From: Robinsoniella sp.
GTDB lineage: Bacteria > Bacillota > Clostridia > Lachnospirales > Lachnospiraceae
Direction of reading: 5' to 3'
NCBI GenBank assembly: GCA_023664735.1
Contig: JAMPFB010000001.1
Coordinates: forward strand, 386,101 to 450,100
DNA: 64,000 bases
The position numbers and the translations under genes are program-made. Shown here in pieces: positions 17,294 to 25,687 of the stretch (position 1 is its first letter; each line of letters opens with the position of its first letter). The notes beneath the pieces were generated by a model that was not told where the DNA came from, made no database searches, and saw only the letters and a program-made list of their open reading frames with translations.

Positions 17294-17476
17294 ATGGATT
17301 TTCAACAGATACCAATTGCTCTGGGAATGGGGCTTTCCATGAACGGACAGGCAATGGAGCGGTTTACCAATATGACAGAGGCGGAAAAAGAGCAGATTAT
17401 TTTTAAATGCAAGGATGCCAAATCCAAGGCGGAAATGGATAAAATCATATCATCACTGGGGAATCCTTTTGAATAA
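17294..17476 (+). CDS. Conserved small hypothetical protein, 60 residues
   Basis: MDFQQIPIALGMGLSMN starts a 60-residue protein with a helical C-terminal half (TEAEKEQIIFKCKDAKSKAEMDKIISSLG). ATG 17294 is chosen over 17264 because GGGAGAAGG lies just upstream. From memory, short proteins with this MxFxxIPxxxGMxLAMN start and an M(T/S)E(A/E)EK..(I/V)...A...S..EM..I..SL tail are common in Lachnospiraceae, without a known function. The next gene starts about 75 bases downstream. Confidence 0.7.
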   Translation: MDFQQIPIALGMGLSMNGQAMERFTNMTEAEKEQIIFKCKDAKSKAEMDKIISSLGNPFE

Positions 17477-17551
17477 GTATTGCATCAAGAGGGAAACCTT
17501 TTGGAACCTCTGCATATCTTATTAGAAAGAAATAAAAAGGAACCTTCTAAT

Positions 17552-17938
17552 ATGGATGAGAATATGGTAGAAGAATATTTTGACAAACCGGATATGCCGG
17601 AAAGGTTTGAACAATGCGGAGGTTTTAAGAAAGAACATCATGCCTGTACAAAGGTGACTTATCAGTACGCAGAAGTAAGCGTTCCGGTTAAGGTAAAGCC
17701 TTTTGCAAGAGTTGGAAGAATTGAAACACAGTGCTGTGGAAATCCAGTCATTACGGATCACAGAAAACCGGACTGTGATTGCGACGGAGTTTGTGAGCTG
17801 GAAATAGCGCAGACCATTTGTGTAAAAATTCCAATTGAGTATTGTGCCATGACCGATATCGGTGAAAATAAGGTCAGATGCGGGGAAGTTTCCAACTCCT
17901 GCCACTGCTTTAAAAAGGAAAAAGACGAAATTTTATAA
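17552..17938 (+). CDS. Cysteine-rich hypothetical protein, 128 residues
   Basis: A small cysteine-rich protein without signal peptide. Cysteines occur as CGG...HHAC, QCCGNP, DCDCDGVC, ICVKIPIEYC and C...CHCF, mixed with beta-strand-like stretches (TYQYAEVSVPVKVKPFARVG). Conserved-looking VPVKVKPFARVG and QTICVKIPIEY segments suggest a beta-sandwich that binds metal or is cross-linked, as in some spore coat-type proteins; this is inference. ATG 17552 follows AAAAAGGAACC. A TTG at 17480 would extend it by 24 residues. Confidence 0.6.
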   Translation: MDENMVEEYFDKPDMPERFEQCGGFKKEHHACTKVTYQYAEVSVPVKVKPFARVGRIETQCCGNPVITDHRKPDCDCDGVCELEIAQTICVKIPIEYCAMTDIGENKVRCGEVSNSCHCFKKEKDEIL

Positions 17939-18024
17939 AAGAGTTTGGCATAAAAGCCCTCTTTCTTATTTGCCAGCATATTTTGAGTATGCTATACTAA
18001 GCAAACAGGAAAGAGGGTTTTATC

Positions 18025-19311
18025 ATGGCAAAGGGGAAAAGAAGCAATGAAATAAAGTGGGATAAGCTGGATAATACAGCCCATTTATTTCCGGTTATCG
18101 CAAATGAAACCATGAGCAGCGTATATCGTATCAGCGTGACTTTGCGGGAAAATATCAGGCAGGAGCTGTTGCAGGAAGCATTGGAAATGGTGCTGCCTTG
18201 GTTCGATACGTTTAATGTCAGAATGAAAAAAGGGTTTTTCTGGTATTATTTTGAAACAAACCGGAAAAGCGCACCGAAGGTAGTGGAAGAGAGGACCTAT
18301 CCCTGCCTTTATATGGAGCCGTACAAGAATCACAATTACTTATTTCGCATTACTTATTATGAAAAAAGAATCAATCTGGAGGTATTCCATGTACTTACTG
18401 ACGGGATGGGCGCTATTACATTTTTAAGGGAGCTGACATATCAGTATCTCCGCCTTTCCCATCCGGAGCTTTTAAAGAAGCTTGGAAACCATTTATCCAG
18501 CGATACGTCCTTAAACAAAGAGGACAGCTATATTAAAAACTATAAAAAGAGCCATGCCAAGGGATATAAAACGGAAAAAGCATTTCTGCTAAAAGGAGAG
18601 TATTTACAGCAGGGGCAGCTAGGGGTTATCCATGGCTATCTGCCTATTGCAGAAGTGAAGGCTGCGGCAAAAAAGAGGAACATGAGCATAAACCAGTATC
18701 TGGTAGGAATACTGGTTTACAGTATTTATAAAGAATGGCTGCATGAAGCGCCCAATAAAAGACCGGTTGCGGTCTGTGTGCCGGTAAATCTCCGCCCTTA
18801 TTTTGATTCCATTACTACAAAAAACTTTTTTACAGTAGTTACGGCGGTATTTCGTTCTGAAAAGGAGCATTATACATTTGAAGAAGTGCTTGAAATCGTA
18901 AAGCAAAGTCTTGTGGAGCAAATTAACAGAGAGAATTTGGAAAACCTGATTTCTTACAATGTTTCCAGAGAAAAGAAGCTGATTGTCAGGGCGGTTCCAC
19001 TGTTTCTGAAAAATCTGGCGGTAAAAATAGTCTATAGAAGCTCAGCAAGGGCAAATACCACTACACTAACTAACATAGGCGCTATTTCTCTGGAAGAGGA
19101 ATATAAGCCTTATGTGGACAAGTTCCATGTGGTTCTGTCCATGACGAAGGGGCAGAATATGAAAAGCGCCATTTGTTCCTATGAAGATACGCTTGTATTT
19201 AATTTCAGCTCTCGGTTAAAGGATGTGTCCATTCAAAAGGCATTTTTTAGAAAGCTGGCTCAGGAAGGGGTTCATGTGACTATAGAAAGCAACGGGGTGT
19301 ATTATGAGTAG
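18025..19311 (+). CDS. Condensation-fold acyltransferase (alcohol acetyltransferase-like)
   Basis: 428 residues of the CoA-dependent acyltransferase/condensation superfamily. The catalytic motif HxxxDG is H122-VLT-D126-G127 (FHVLTDGMGAI), and a later RPVAVCVPVNLRPYF fits the hinge and solvent-channel region. Wax-ester synthase, NRPS condensation and yeast alcohol acetyltransferase proteins share this fold; the length fits a free-standing enzyme. The zinc-ribbon membrane protein downstream overlaps it by 8 bases, so the two probably act together. An esterase and an SDR nearby hint at lipid or ester metabolism. The acyl acceptor is not predictable. Confidence 0.8.
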   Translation: MAKGKRSNEIKWDKLDNTAHLFPVIANETMSSVYRISVTLRENIRQELLQEALEMVLPWFDTFNVRMKKGFFWYYFETNRKSAPKVVEERTYPCLYMEPYKNHNYLFRITYYEKRINLEVFHVLTDGMGAITFLRELTYQYLRLSHPELLKKLGNHLSSDTSLNKEDSYIKNYKKSHAKGYKTEKAFLLKGEYLQQGQLGVIHGYLPIAEVKAAAKKRNMSINQYLVGILVYSIYKEWLHEAPNKRPVAVCVPVNLRPYFDSITTKNFFTVVTAVFRSEKEHYTFEEVLEIVKQSLVEQINRENLENLISYNVSREKKLIVRAVPLFLKNLAVKIVYRSSARANTTTLTNIGAISLEEEYKPYVDKFHVVLSMTKGQNMKSAICSYEDTLVFNFSSRLKDVSIQKAFFRKLAQEGVHVTIESNGVYYE

Positions 19312-19978
19312 ATGTAAGCAGTGTAAAATTCAGGTTGCAGATCACACTATGGTCTGTCCTCTTTGTAACAGCGTGCTTGAGATAGAAGAAGGGGAAGAAA
19401 AAGGACAGGCTATGTATCCGGATGTAAGGCTCCGTACCAGAATGTTTCAAATTGTGGTAAGGGTTTATTTCGTAGCGGCAGTTTTGCTGGAAATTGCTTT
19501 GGTAGTTGTTAACAGCCTGACTTTTTCCGGCATATGGTGGTCTATTATATGTGGAGCGGCATTTCTGTTTTTGTTTTTTACATTGAGCTTTTCCGTTTCC
19601 AATCATAATTACGGGCATATGTTAAAAATTGCTGTGGAGGCAGTAGTTATCGTGCTGTTTACCTTACTAGTGGATGTGATTATCGGATATCGGGGCTGGT
19701 CTTTGACCTATGCCATGCCTTCCGTTATTATACTGGTGGACATTGCCATCATTGTTTTGATGATTGCCAATAATCTGAACTGGCAGAGTTATCTGTCATT
19801 GCAGATTACTATGATTGTGTTTAGTATTGTGGGGATTGTGCTGTTTTTTGCAGGACTCATAGAAAAGCCGCTGCTTACTTTTATCAGCGTCCTATTTTCC
19901 CTTTTGTTATTTTTGGGCACAGTACTGATTGGAGACAAAAGGGCGAAAACGGAGCTGAAGAGAAGATTTCATGTATAG
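19304..19978 (+). CDS. Zinc-ribbon membrane protein (DUF6320-like)
   Basis: 224 residues. The N-terminus is a zinc ribbon (C4-KQC7 and C18-PLC21), then six hydrophobic helices from about residue 50 to 212 and a basic end (KRRFHV). It overlaps the acyltransferase gene by 8 bases. From memory, zinc-ribbon membrane proteins of this type (DUF6320) accompany condensation-fold acyltransferases in Clostridia; the partner role could be membrane docking or substrate delivery. Confidence 0.8.
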   Translation: MSRCKQCKIQVADHTMVCPLCNSVLEIEEGEEKGQAMYPDVRLRTRMFQIVVRVYFVAAVLLEIALVVVNSLTFSGIWWSIICGAAFLFLFFTLSFSVSNHNYGHMLKIAVEAVVIVLFTLLVDVIIGYRGWSLTYAMPSVIILVDIAIIVLMIANNLNWQSYLSLQITMIVFSIVGIVLFFAGLIEKPLLTFISVLFSLLLFLGTVLIGDKRAKTELKRRFHV

Positions 19979-20010
19979 GGCTTTCGTAGATTGAGCTCAG
20001 AACAGTTATA

Positions 20011-20142
20011 ATGAAAATTTAAAATATGAGAATTTAGAATATGAGAATTAAGAATACGAAAATTTAAAATATAAAAATTTAAAATATAAAAATTTAAAAT
20101 ATAAAAATTTAAAATATAAAAATTCAGAATATAGAAACTTGG
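20011..20142. repeat. 15-bp tandem repeat, eight units plus a degenerate ninth
   Basis: The unit ATAAAAATTTAAAAT repeats from 20011 to 20130. The middle units are perfect; the outer units carry G for A changes (ATGAGAATTTAGAAT). A ninth degenerate unit runs into the GGGAAGGTG ribosome binding site of the esterase. Almost pure A+T with a phase of one and a half helical turns. Such an array next to a start could alter expression by changing unit number. Confidence 0.9.
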
Positions 20143-20154
20143 GAAGGTGACGAA

Positions 20155-21153
20155 TTGGGCAGGAAGCAGGCAGATAAAATTAGTGAAAATGAAGTGAGTA
20201 TCCGGGGACGCATTTTGAGGGAAATCATTGCGCATTTTCATTCGGATCAGGTGACGGAACAGGATATCATGGGCGGGGGAATCCGTAAGAAACTGGAAGA
20301 GGCGCCTTGGAAAAGTCCGGAGGGCTATGAAGTGCTCCCGATTTCCATGGAGAATTTTGAAATGGAATTGCTTCAATCGGAAGAGGATAAAGGAGAACTG
20401 GTAGTGCTGCAGCTTCACGGCGGGGGATATGTAGGAAAGCTTCGGAATTCCCATCGTGCTACTGCTGTTTTATACAGCAGGGCGGGGAAGGGCTGTAATG
20501 TGCTGACGATTGATTACCGGGTTGCTCCGGAGCACCCTTATCCGGCAGCGCTGGAGGATGGGTTAGCCGCCTATTACTGGCTTCTGGAGCAAGGATATGC
20601 AGGAAACCAGATTCTTCTGGGAGGAGATTCTGCAGGAGGTGGTCTTGCCATGGCAATGACTATGTATTTAAGGGATCACGAAAAGGAGCTGCCAAAGGGA
20701 ATTGTTGCCATGTCTCCATGGACGGATTTAACGGCAAGCGGCACATCCTATGAGGATAATTTTGAAATCGACCCTCTTTTTGGTAAGACAAGGGAAAGCC
20801 TTATTTATAACAATGCATATCCCGGGGAGGAGAATCCGGAAAACCCATATATTTCCCCCATGTTTGGAAGTTTTGAGGATTTCCCTCCCATGCTTGTGCA
20901 GGTAGGCACTCATGAAATGCTGTTAAGCGATTCCATTACCGTAGTGAAAAAAGCAAGGCAGGCAGGCGTGAAAGTGCGTTTCAGCCGCTATGAAGGAATG
21001 TTCCATGTGTTCCAGAGAGCCATGCTGCTTTTGCCGGAGTCCAGAAAAGCATGGATTGAGGTAGAGCGGTTCATTGAAAAAATAAGCGGACAGGAGTCTT
21101 TAGAACCCTTGCCCGCATATGAGGAAGCTATAGCCAGCCACCATCCATGGTGA
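20155..21153 (+). CDS. Alpha/beta hydrolase, HSL-type esterase
   Basis: 332 residues with the hormone-sensitive-lipase signature: oxyanion motif H88-GGG91, nucleophile elbow G157-D-S159-A-G161, and C-terminal Asp (LSDSIT) and His (GMFHVFQ) to complete the triad. Cytoplasmic, no signal. Start is TTG 20155, preceded by GGAAGGTG directly after the tandem repeat; no better ATG exists. Its 3' end overlaps the convergent SDR gene by 26 bases. Likely hydrolyses short acyl esters or lactones. Confidence 0.88.
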   Translation: MGRKQADKISENEVSIRGRILREIIAHFHSDQVTEQDIMGGGIRKKLEEAPWKSPEGYEVLPISMENFEMELLQSEEDKGELVVLQLHGGGYVGKLRNSHRATAVLYSRAGKGCNVLTIDYRVAPEHPYPAALEDGLAAYYWLLEQGYAGNQILLGGDSAGGGLAMAMTMYLRDHEKELPKGIVAMSPWTDLTASGTSYEDNFEIDPLFGKTRESLIYNNAYPGEENPENPYISPMFGSFEDFPPMLVQVGTHEMLLSDSITVVKKARQAGVKVRFSRYEGMFHVFQRAMLLLPESRKAWIEVERFIEKISGQESLEPLPAYEEAIASHHPW

Positions 21154-21847
21154 TGATTTGTCCGGTAAGATATGCCGGACTTTTTAACAGGCTTATAACA
21201 AGCTCAGCGGCTTCAGCCGGGCTTCCCATACGTCCGGCGGGAATGTCCTCTATAATAGAAGCTTTTTCTTCTGCAGAAAAGCAGTTGTTCATATCGGTAT
21301 CCATCATGCCTAAGGCAATGGCATTCACCTGAATGTTGCTCGGAGCCAACTCTTTGGCCAGCGCTTTTGTAAAGCTGTTCAGCCCGCCCTTGGAAGCAGA
21401 GTAGGCTGCTTCCGTGGAAGCGCCTGCATTTCCCCATATGGAGGAAATGTTAATGATTTTTCCACTCTTTTGCTGTATCATGTTAGCGACTGCTAACTTG
21501 CTTGTGTAAAAGGCAGAAGAAAGGTTCGTGTCCAGTATCTGTTTCCATTCTTCCGGCGTCATGTCCTGAAATAGTCCTACGTAAGAGATACCGGCATTAT
21601 TGATTAGCACGTCCAGATGATTGATTTTGGAAAAGCACTGGGAAACGAACTGAAAATCGGAAATATCTCCCACAAAACCGGTACAGGAGATGGAGTATTT
21701 TTTTTCAAGCTCTTCTATCAGACTGGCGAGAAGGTCTTTTCTTTTATGGCATACAAGGTAAAGGTCATATCCTTCTTTGGCTAAAGCCTTTGCGATGGCG
21801 CTTCCGATTCCTCTTGAGGCGCCTGTAAGGAAAGCAGTTTTTTTCAT
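21128..21847 (-). CDS. Short-chain dehydrogenase/reductase (FabG-like)
   Basis: 239 residues. Cofactor motif TGASRGIG (8-15), NNAG (83-86), catalytic Ser135 or Ser136 in NISSIWG, and Tyr149-xxx-Lys153 (YSASK). The end PAYLTGQIITMDGGW is typical of FabG-like 3-oxoacyl reductases. It is transcribed toward the esterase and their ends overlap. With no fatty-acid synthesis genes around, it is more likely a dedicated reductase than the housekeeping FabG. Confidence 0.88.
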   Translation of the reverse strand: MKKTAFLTGASRGIGSAIAKALAKEGYDLYLVCHKRKDLLASLIEELEKKYSISCTGFVGDISDFQFVSQCFSKINHLDVLINNAGISYVGLFQDMTPEEWKQILDTNLSSAFYTSKLAVANMIQQKSGKIINISSIWGNAGASTEAAYSASKGGLNSFTKALAKELAPSNIQVNAIALGMMDTDMNNCFSAEEKASIIEDIPAGRMGSPAEAAELVISLLKSPAYLTGQIITMDGGWL

Positions 21848-22003
21848 AGTGGGTTTGTTCCTTTCTTTTTGGATAGGATGGATTTTTTATAGTATAGCAT
21901 ATTTAGTGGGTTGATTCAGCAGGTTTTGTGAAGTGGCACAGATGGAGAAATCTGGCTGAATCCTCAAATGCATGGCATAAACAGAAAGAGGTAGATTAAG
22001 GAC

Positions 22004-22705
22004 ATGACATTCAGTAAAAAAACAAAGATACTTATAGTGGAAGATGACAAAGAGATTAATCGCCTGCTTTGTGAGTATTTGCAGTCCCGGAATTATGAAG
22101 TGATAAATACGACGAATGGGTTAAACGCATTGACCATGCTGCGTGACAGATCAGATATTGCTCTTGTGTTGCTGGATTTGATGCTTCCTTTGCATAGCGG
22201 GGACGTGGTGCTTAAAAAGTTAAGGGGATTTTCCCAGGTGCCGGTTATCGTTTTGTCGGCAAAGGATATGGTGCAGACAAAAATAGATTTGATTCGCATG
22301 GGCGCTGATGATTACATGACAAAGCCTTTTGATCTGGACGAGGTGGAAGCCAGAATAGAGGCGGTACTTCGCAGGATGGGAGAATCGGCGAAGGCAGATG
22401 GGCGGGAAAAGCTACAGCATAAAGAATTGATTATGGATTGCAGGGCAAAAAGGGTAACGGTTAAAGGGAATATAGTTGCTTTGACGAGCAAGGAATATGG
22501 ACTGTTGGAATTGCTGCTTCGCAATCCTACAAAGCTGTTTTCCAAGGCGAATTTGTTTGAAAGTGTGTGGAACGAGCCGTATTTTAATGAGGATAGCACA
22601 CTTAAGGTGCATATGAGCAACCTGCGAAGTAAAATAAAACAGTATGCCCATGATGAGGAATATATAGAGACAATCTGGCGTATGGGGTACCGCCTGAAAC
22701 AGTAG
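22004..22705 (+). CDS. OmpR-family response regulator
   Basis: 233 residues: acidic pocket E13-D14-D15, phosphoacceptor Asp58 (LVLLDLM), Lys107 (DDYMTKPF), then a winged-helix DNA-binding domain ending ETIWRMGYRLKQ. Preceded by AAAGAGGTAG. It is followed by an ABC ATPase, a permease and a kinase (22845-25451), the layout of BcrAB/lantibiotic self-protection modules controlled by a two-component system. Its probable sites are the CTTAAC repeats at 22748-22776. Confidence 0.88.
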   Translation: MTFSKKTKILIVEDDKEINRLLCEYLQSRNYEVINTTNGLNALTMLRDRSDIALVLLDLMLPLHSGDVVLKKLRGFSQVPVIVLSAKDMVQTKIDLIRMGADDYMTKPFDLDEVEARIEAVLRRMGESAKADGREKLQHKELIMDCRAKRVTVKGNIVALTSKEYGLLELLLRNPTKLFSKANLFESVWNEPYFNEDSTLKVHMSNLRSKIKQYAHDEEYIETIWRMGYRLKQ

Positions 22706-22747
22706 CAGAATCCATTATTTATAACAGCTTGGATGCGCATTTAGGTT

Positions 22748-22803
22748 TTTAACTTTTTCTTAACCATTTACTTAACGATTTCTTTAGAGTAGGTTTATAT
22801 AAT
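22748..22803 (+). promoter_or_regulatory. CTTAAC direct repeats and -10 box before the second ABC operon
   Basis: TTTAAC (22748), CTTAAC (22759) and CTTAAC (22771) are spaced 11 and 12 bases apart, about one helical turn, which suits an OmpR-type dimer. A -10 TATAAT lies at 22798-22803 with no good -35; the last repeat sits where a -35 should be, as expected for activation by the regulator. Confidence 0.5.
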
Positions 22804-22844
22804 TAGAGATATGAAAACTCGAAAGAAAAGGAAAGGAAGAGGTT

Positions 22845-23759
22845 ATGAGGGATATTTTACAGTTAGAAGGGCTGACAAAGATATATGGGAAAGGGAAGCA
22901 GATTGCAATAGACAATTTTAATCTTACGATAAAGAAGGGGCATATATATGGTCTGATTGGTCCTAATGGCGCTGGAAAAACCACTATTATGAAAATGATA
23001 GCAGGACTGACAGCGCCTACAAGGGGGAAAATTGCAATTTTTGGAAGCTTTCAAAATCTGGAAGAGGGCAGAAGCCGTATGAGCTTTATGCTGGAAGCGC
23101 CATATTTAGATGGCAGTATGACTGCAATGGAAAATATGCAGTATATCCGTTATATCCGAGGGGTGGCAAAAGAGGAAAGAATAAAGGAGATACTGGAATT
23201 GGTCGGTCTTGCTGATGCCGGAAAAAAGCTGGTAAGACAGTTTTCGCTGGGGATGAAGCAACGGCTTGGAATTGGAATGGCGCTTCTTCCAAGTCCGGAG
23301 ATTATGATTTTAGATGAACCGGTAAATGGGCTTGATCCAGAGGGGATTGTAGATGTCCGGAATATGTTAAGGAAGCTCTGTCTGGAGGATGGGATTACCA
23401 TTTTAATTTCCAGCCATCTGTTGTCGGAATTGTCGGAGTTGTGTACGGATTTTGTTATTATGAACCACGGAAAATTAGTGGAGTGCTTTTCAGATGAGGA
23501 ATTGGCAGAGAAATGCAGGAGTTTTTTGACAATTCAAACCAATGATATTGACAAGACAGCAGCAGTATTGGAACAAAAGCTTCATGAGGCAGAATATAAG
23601 GTGATGGAAAAAGAGGAAATCCGCCTGTTTACTCATTTGGATGAAGTAGAAATGGTGTCAAAAACCATTACGGACAGCGGACTTGTCTTGACGAAACTGG
23701 TGGCAGAGGGTGAAAATCTGGAAGAATATTATCTGTCAAAGGTATCACAGGAATTATAG
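22845..23759 (+). CDS. ABC transporter ATP-binding protein (BcrA/lantibiotic type)
   Basis: 304 residues: Walker A GPNGAGKT, signature FSLGMKQRLG, Walker B IMILDEPVNGLDPEG, H-loop SSHLLSEL. The C-terminal 80 residues are the regulatory extension common in BcrA/NatA-type exporters. GGAAGAGG precedes the ATG. The partner permease follows after 14 bases. Role: efflux or membrane removal of a peptide antibiotic, by family. Confidence 0.9.
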   Translation: MRDILQLEGLTKIYGKGKQIAIDNFNLTIKKGHIYGLIGPNGAGKTTIMKMIAGLTAPTRGKIAIFGSFQNLEEGRSRMSFMLEAPYLDGSMTAMENMQYIRYIRGVAKEERIKEILELVGLADAGKKLVRQFSLGMKQRLGIGMALLPSPEIMILDEPVNGLDPEGIVDVRNMLRKLCLEDGITILISSHLLSELSELCTDFVIMNHGKLVECFSDEELAEKCRSFLTIQTNDIDKTAAVLEQKLHEAEYKVMEKEEIRLFTHLDEVEMVSKTITDSGLVLTKLVAEGENLEEYYLSKVSQEL

Positions 23760-23773
23760 GAGGGGACGAATAT

Positions 23774-24523
23774 ATGTATCGATTGATGAAAGCAGAATGG
23801 TATCGGCTAAGACATTCCTCAAAGCTTATAAAATGGCTGTTTGTGTTATGTATGGTTTGTGTGTCACTTCCTCTTTTTGTGGATATTGAAGTTATTCGGA
23901 GAAATTTGGCGGAAAACCTGCTGGCAGCCCAGTCAAGCCTGACATTTTTTATGGCTGGTTTTTTGCCGTTATTTTCAGCGGTTATTATAGGAATTGCTTA
24001 CATGAATAGAACTGCATATTATGAGGTGATGGCAGGAAATAAAATTTATCAGATTGTGCTAAGCAAAGTGTTTGTGGATGCCGGGGTGGTCAATGTATCG
24101 GTCTTTCTATGTTTGGGAATATATTGGACGGTAATAGGGTTATGTAATGGAATCGGAGAGATTGGGCAGCTTCCGCTTCGTTTTGTGCTTTTGTTTTTCG
24201 TGCTTTTTCATATTTGTACAAGTGGAGTTCTGATTATCACTTCTGTCAGACAGATTCTGGGTGCAATATTGGCTTATATGAGGTTTGTATTGGCAGAAAC
24301 GGTTATTATGTTTGTTTTGCAGGTATTTGAAGAGAATTTTTCGGAAACAATGATAGCTAAGATTGCAGACTGGTTTATCCTATTAAAGCTCACTAAGATA
24401 TTAAACTTTGAATATGAGATTACGAATCATTTGATTTTTACTGTGGCTGTAGGATTTTTGATTGAGATTGCATTCTGGTTTGGAATTTCTTATATAGGAA
24501 TGAAAAAGCAGTTTTATAAATAA
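23774..24523 (+). CDS. ABC transporter permease (ABC-2/BcrB type)
   Basis: 249 residues with six hydrophobic helices, the standard ABC-2 size. AGGAGGGGACG lies upstream. It sits between its ATPase and the histidine kinase, 25 bases from the latter, so all four genes probably share a transcript. Confidence 0.85.
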   Translation: MYRLMKAEWYRLRHSSKLIKWLFVLCMVCVSLPLFVDIEVIRRNLAENLLAAQSSLTFFMAGFLPLFSAVIIGIAYMNRTAYYEVMAGNKIYQIVLSKVFVDAGVVNVSVFLCLGIYWTVIGLCNGIGEIGQLPLRFVLLFFVLFHICTSGVLIITSVRQILGAILAYMRFVLAETVIMFVLQVFEENFSETMIAKIADWFILLKLTKILNFEYEITNHLIFTVAVGFLIEIAFWFGISYIGMKKQFYK

Positions 24524-24548
24524 TCAGAAAAAGCATGAGGCGGAAAAT

Positions 24549-25451
24549 ATGGTTATGTATACGGTCATTGGAATACTGGCGCTGGCGGTTATTATGCTGG
24601 CATTTCGTATTTATCAATATAAGAGGCAGATTAGGAATTTTGCAAAGGCAACTGTAAAACGGAAAAGTCCAGACTGGAATCAGTTAATGACTGTTGATTG
24701 TTTTGATAAAGATATCCTGAAACTTGCAGAAGCCTTAAATGAATATACCAATATGCATAAAGAACTGGAAAAACAGTACGAAAAGGACAGAAGACAGTTG
24801 AAAAATGTGATTGCTGGTATTTCTCATGATTTTCGTACACCTCTTACTGCAGCAAAGGGATATTTGCAGATGCTTGAAAAAAATGCGGACCTAGTTGGAA
24901 AAGAAAAGGAATATCTGAATATTGCAATAGATAAGGTGGCATATTTAAAGAGCCTGTCGGATGATTTTTTTGAAATCTCCTCTTTGGAGACAAAGGAGGA
25001 AAAGGTGGAGGTTTCTATGTTGAATGTGAGAAATTTTTTGTCGGAATGCATCCTGCGGCAGCATGGGTGGATAGAAGAAAAAGGAATACGAACAGATTTT
25101 CAATTACCGGAATCAGATGTGTTTATAAAGACGAATGAACATGATTTGATGCGAATGATGGAAAATCTGTTTTCCAATGTCCGGAAGTATGTAAAAAGCT
25201 ATGTGGGAGTGAGGATGTTTCGGGAGAGGGATACACTTGTGATTCTGATGGAGAATGACCTGAAAGGGATGGAAGCGCCGGACGCAGGCAGGGTATTTGA
25301 AGCATTTTACCAAAACAGCGCTAGAAGCAGCGAGGGCAGTGGACTTGGACTTTATGTGGTGGACTCTCTGGCAAAGCGGCTTGGAATCGAAACAGATGCA
25401 GAATGCATGGAAGGTATGTTCCGGATTTGCTTGTTTTTAGAGTGTCTCTAA
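24549..25451 (+). CDS. Sensor histidine kinase
   Basis: 300 residues with a single N-terminal membrane helix (3-20) and almost no extracellular part, suggesting that it senses through the adjacent ABC transporter. H-box His93 in ISHDFRTPL; N box ENLFSNVRKYV; G boxes degenerate but G2 GSGLGLYVV is clear. Its last codons (FLFLECL) are written in a repeat that recurs inverted at 37502-37546. Confidence 0.88.
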   Translation: MVMYTVIGILALAVIMLAFRIYQYKRQIRNFAKATVKRKSPDWNQLMTVDCFDKDILKLAEALNEYTNMHKELEKQYEKDRRQLKNVIAGISHDFRTPLTAAKGYLQMLEKNADLVGKEKEYLNIAIDKVAYLKSLSDDFFEISSLETKEEKVEVSMLNVRNFLSECILRQHGWIEEKGIRTDFQLPESDVFIKTNEHDLMRMMENLFSNVRKYVKSYVGVRMFRERDTLVILMENDLKGMEAPDAGRVFEAFYQNSARSSEGSGLGLYVVDSLAKRLGIETDAECMEGMFRICLFLECL

Positions 25452-25515
25452 TATTGTTTCAAAATAGATTGATTCTGCGTTTATCCATTTTCACTAGAAA
25501 GGGCTGAACTGTTAC
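25434..25515. repeat. 45-bp dispersed repeat plus 15-mer end motif
   Basis: 25434-25478 (TTTTTAGAGTGTCTCTAA...ATTGATT.TGC) recurs inverted at 37502-37546 with about six differences. 25501-25515 is the 15-mer GGGCTGAACTGTTAC. The rest of the 236-base gap up to the surface protein holds AT-rich sequence and a weak hairpin (GGTGTTT...AAACACC) at about 25646-25671. Confidence 0.55.
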
Positions 25516-25687
25516 AAATTTCGTGAAAAAAGCAAAAAACATATTGTGTTTTTTATTCATTTACCATATGATAAAAAAGTAAGGGTTCCTGAAACATAAC
25601 AGCAAACCAATATAGGCAGTGCGGCTTGTCTATATTATGCAACAGGTGTTTGGGCAAATTTGAAAACACCCAAAGAAAAGAGAAGGG

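Noticed and set aside
20011..20142. Tandem array considered as a CRISPR
   Set aside because: Unit is 15 bases with no spacers; it is a simple head-to-tail repeat.
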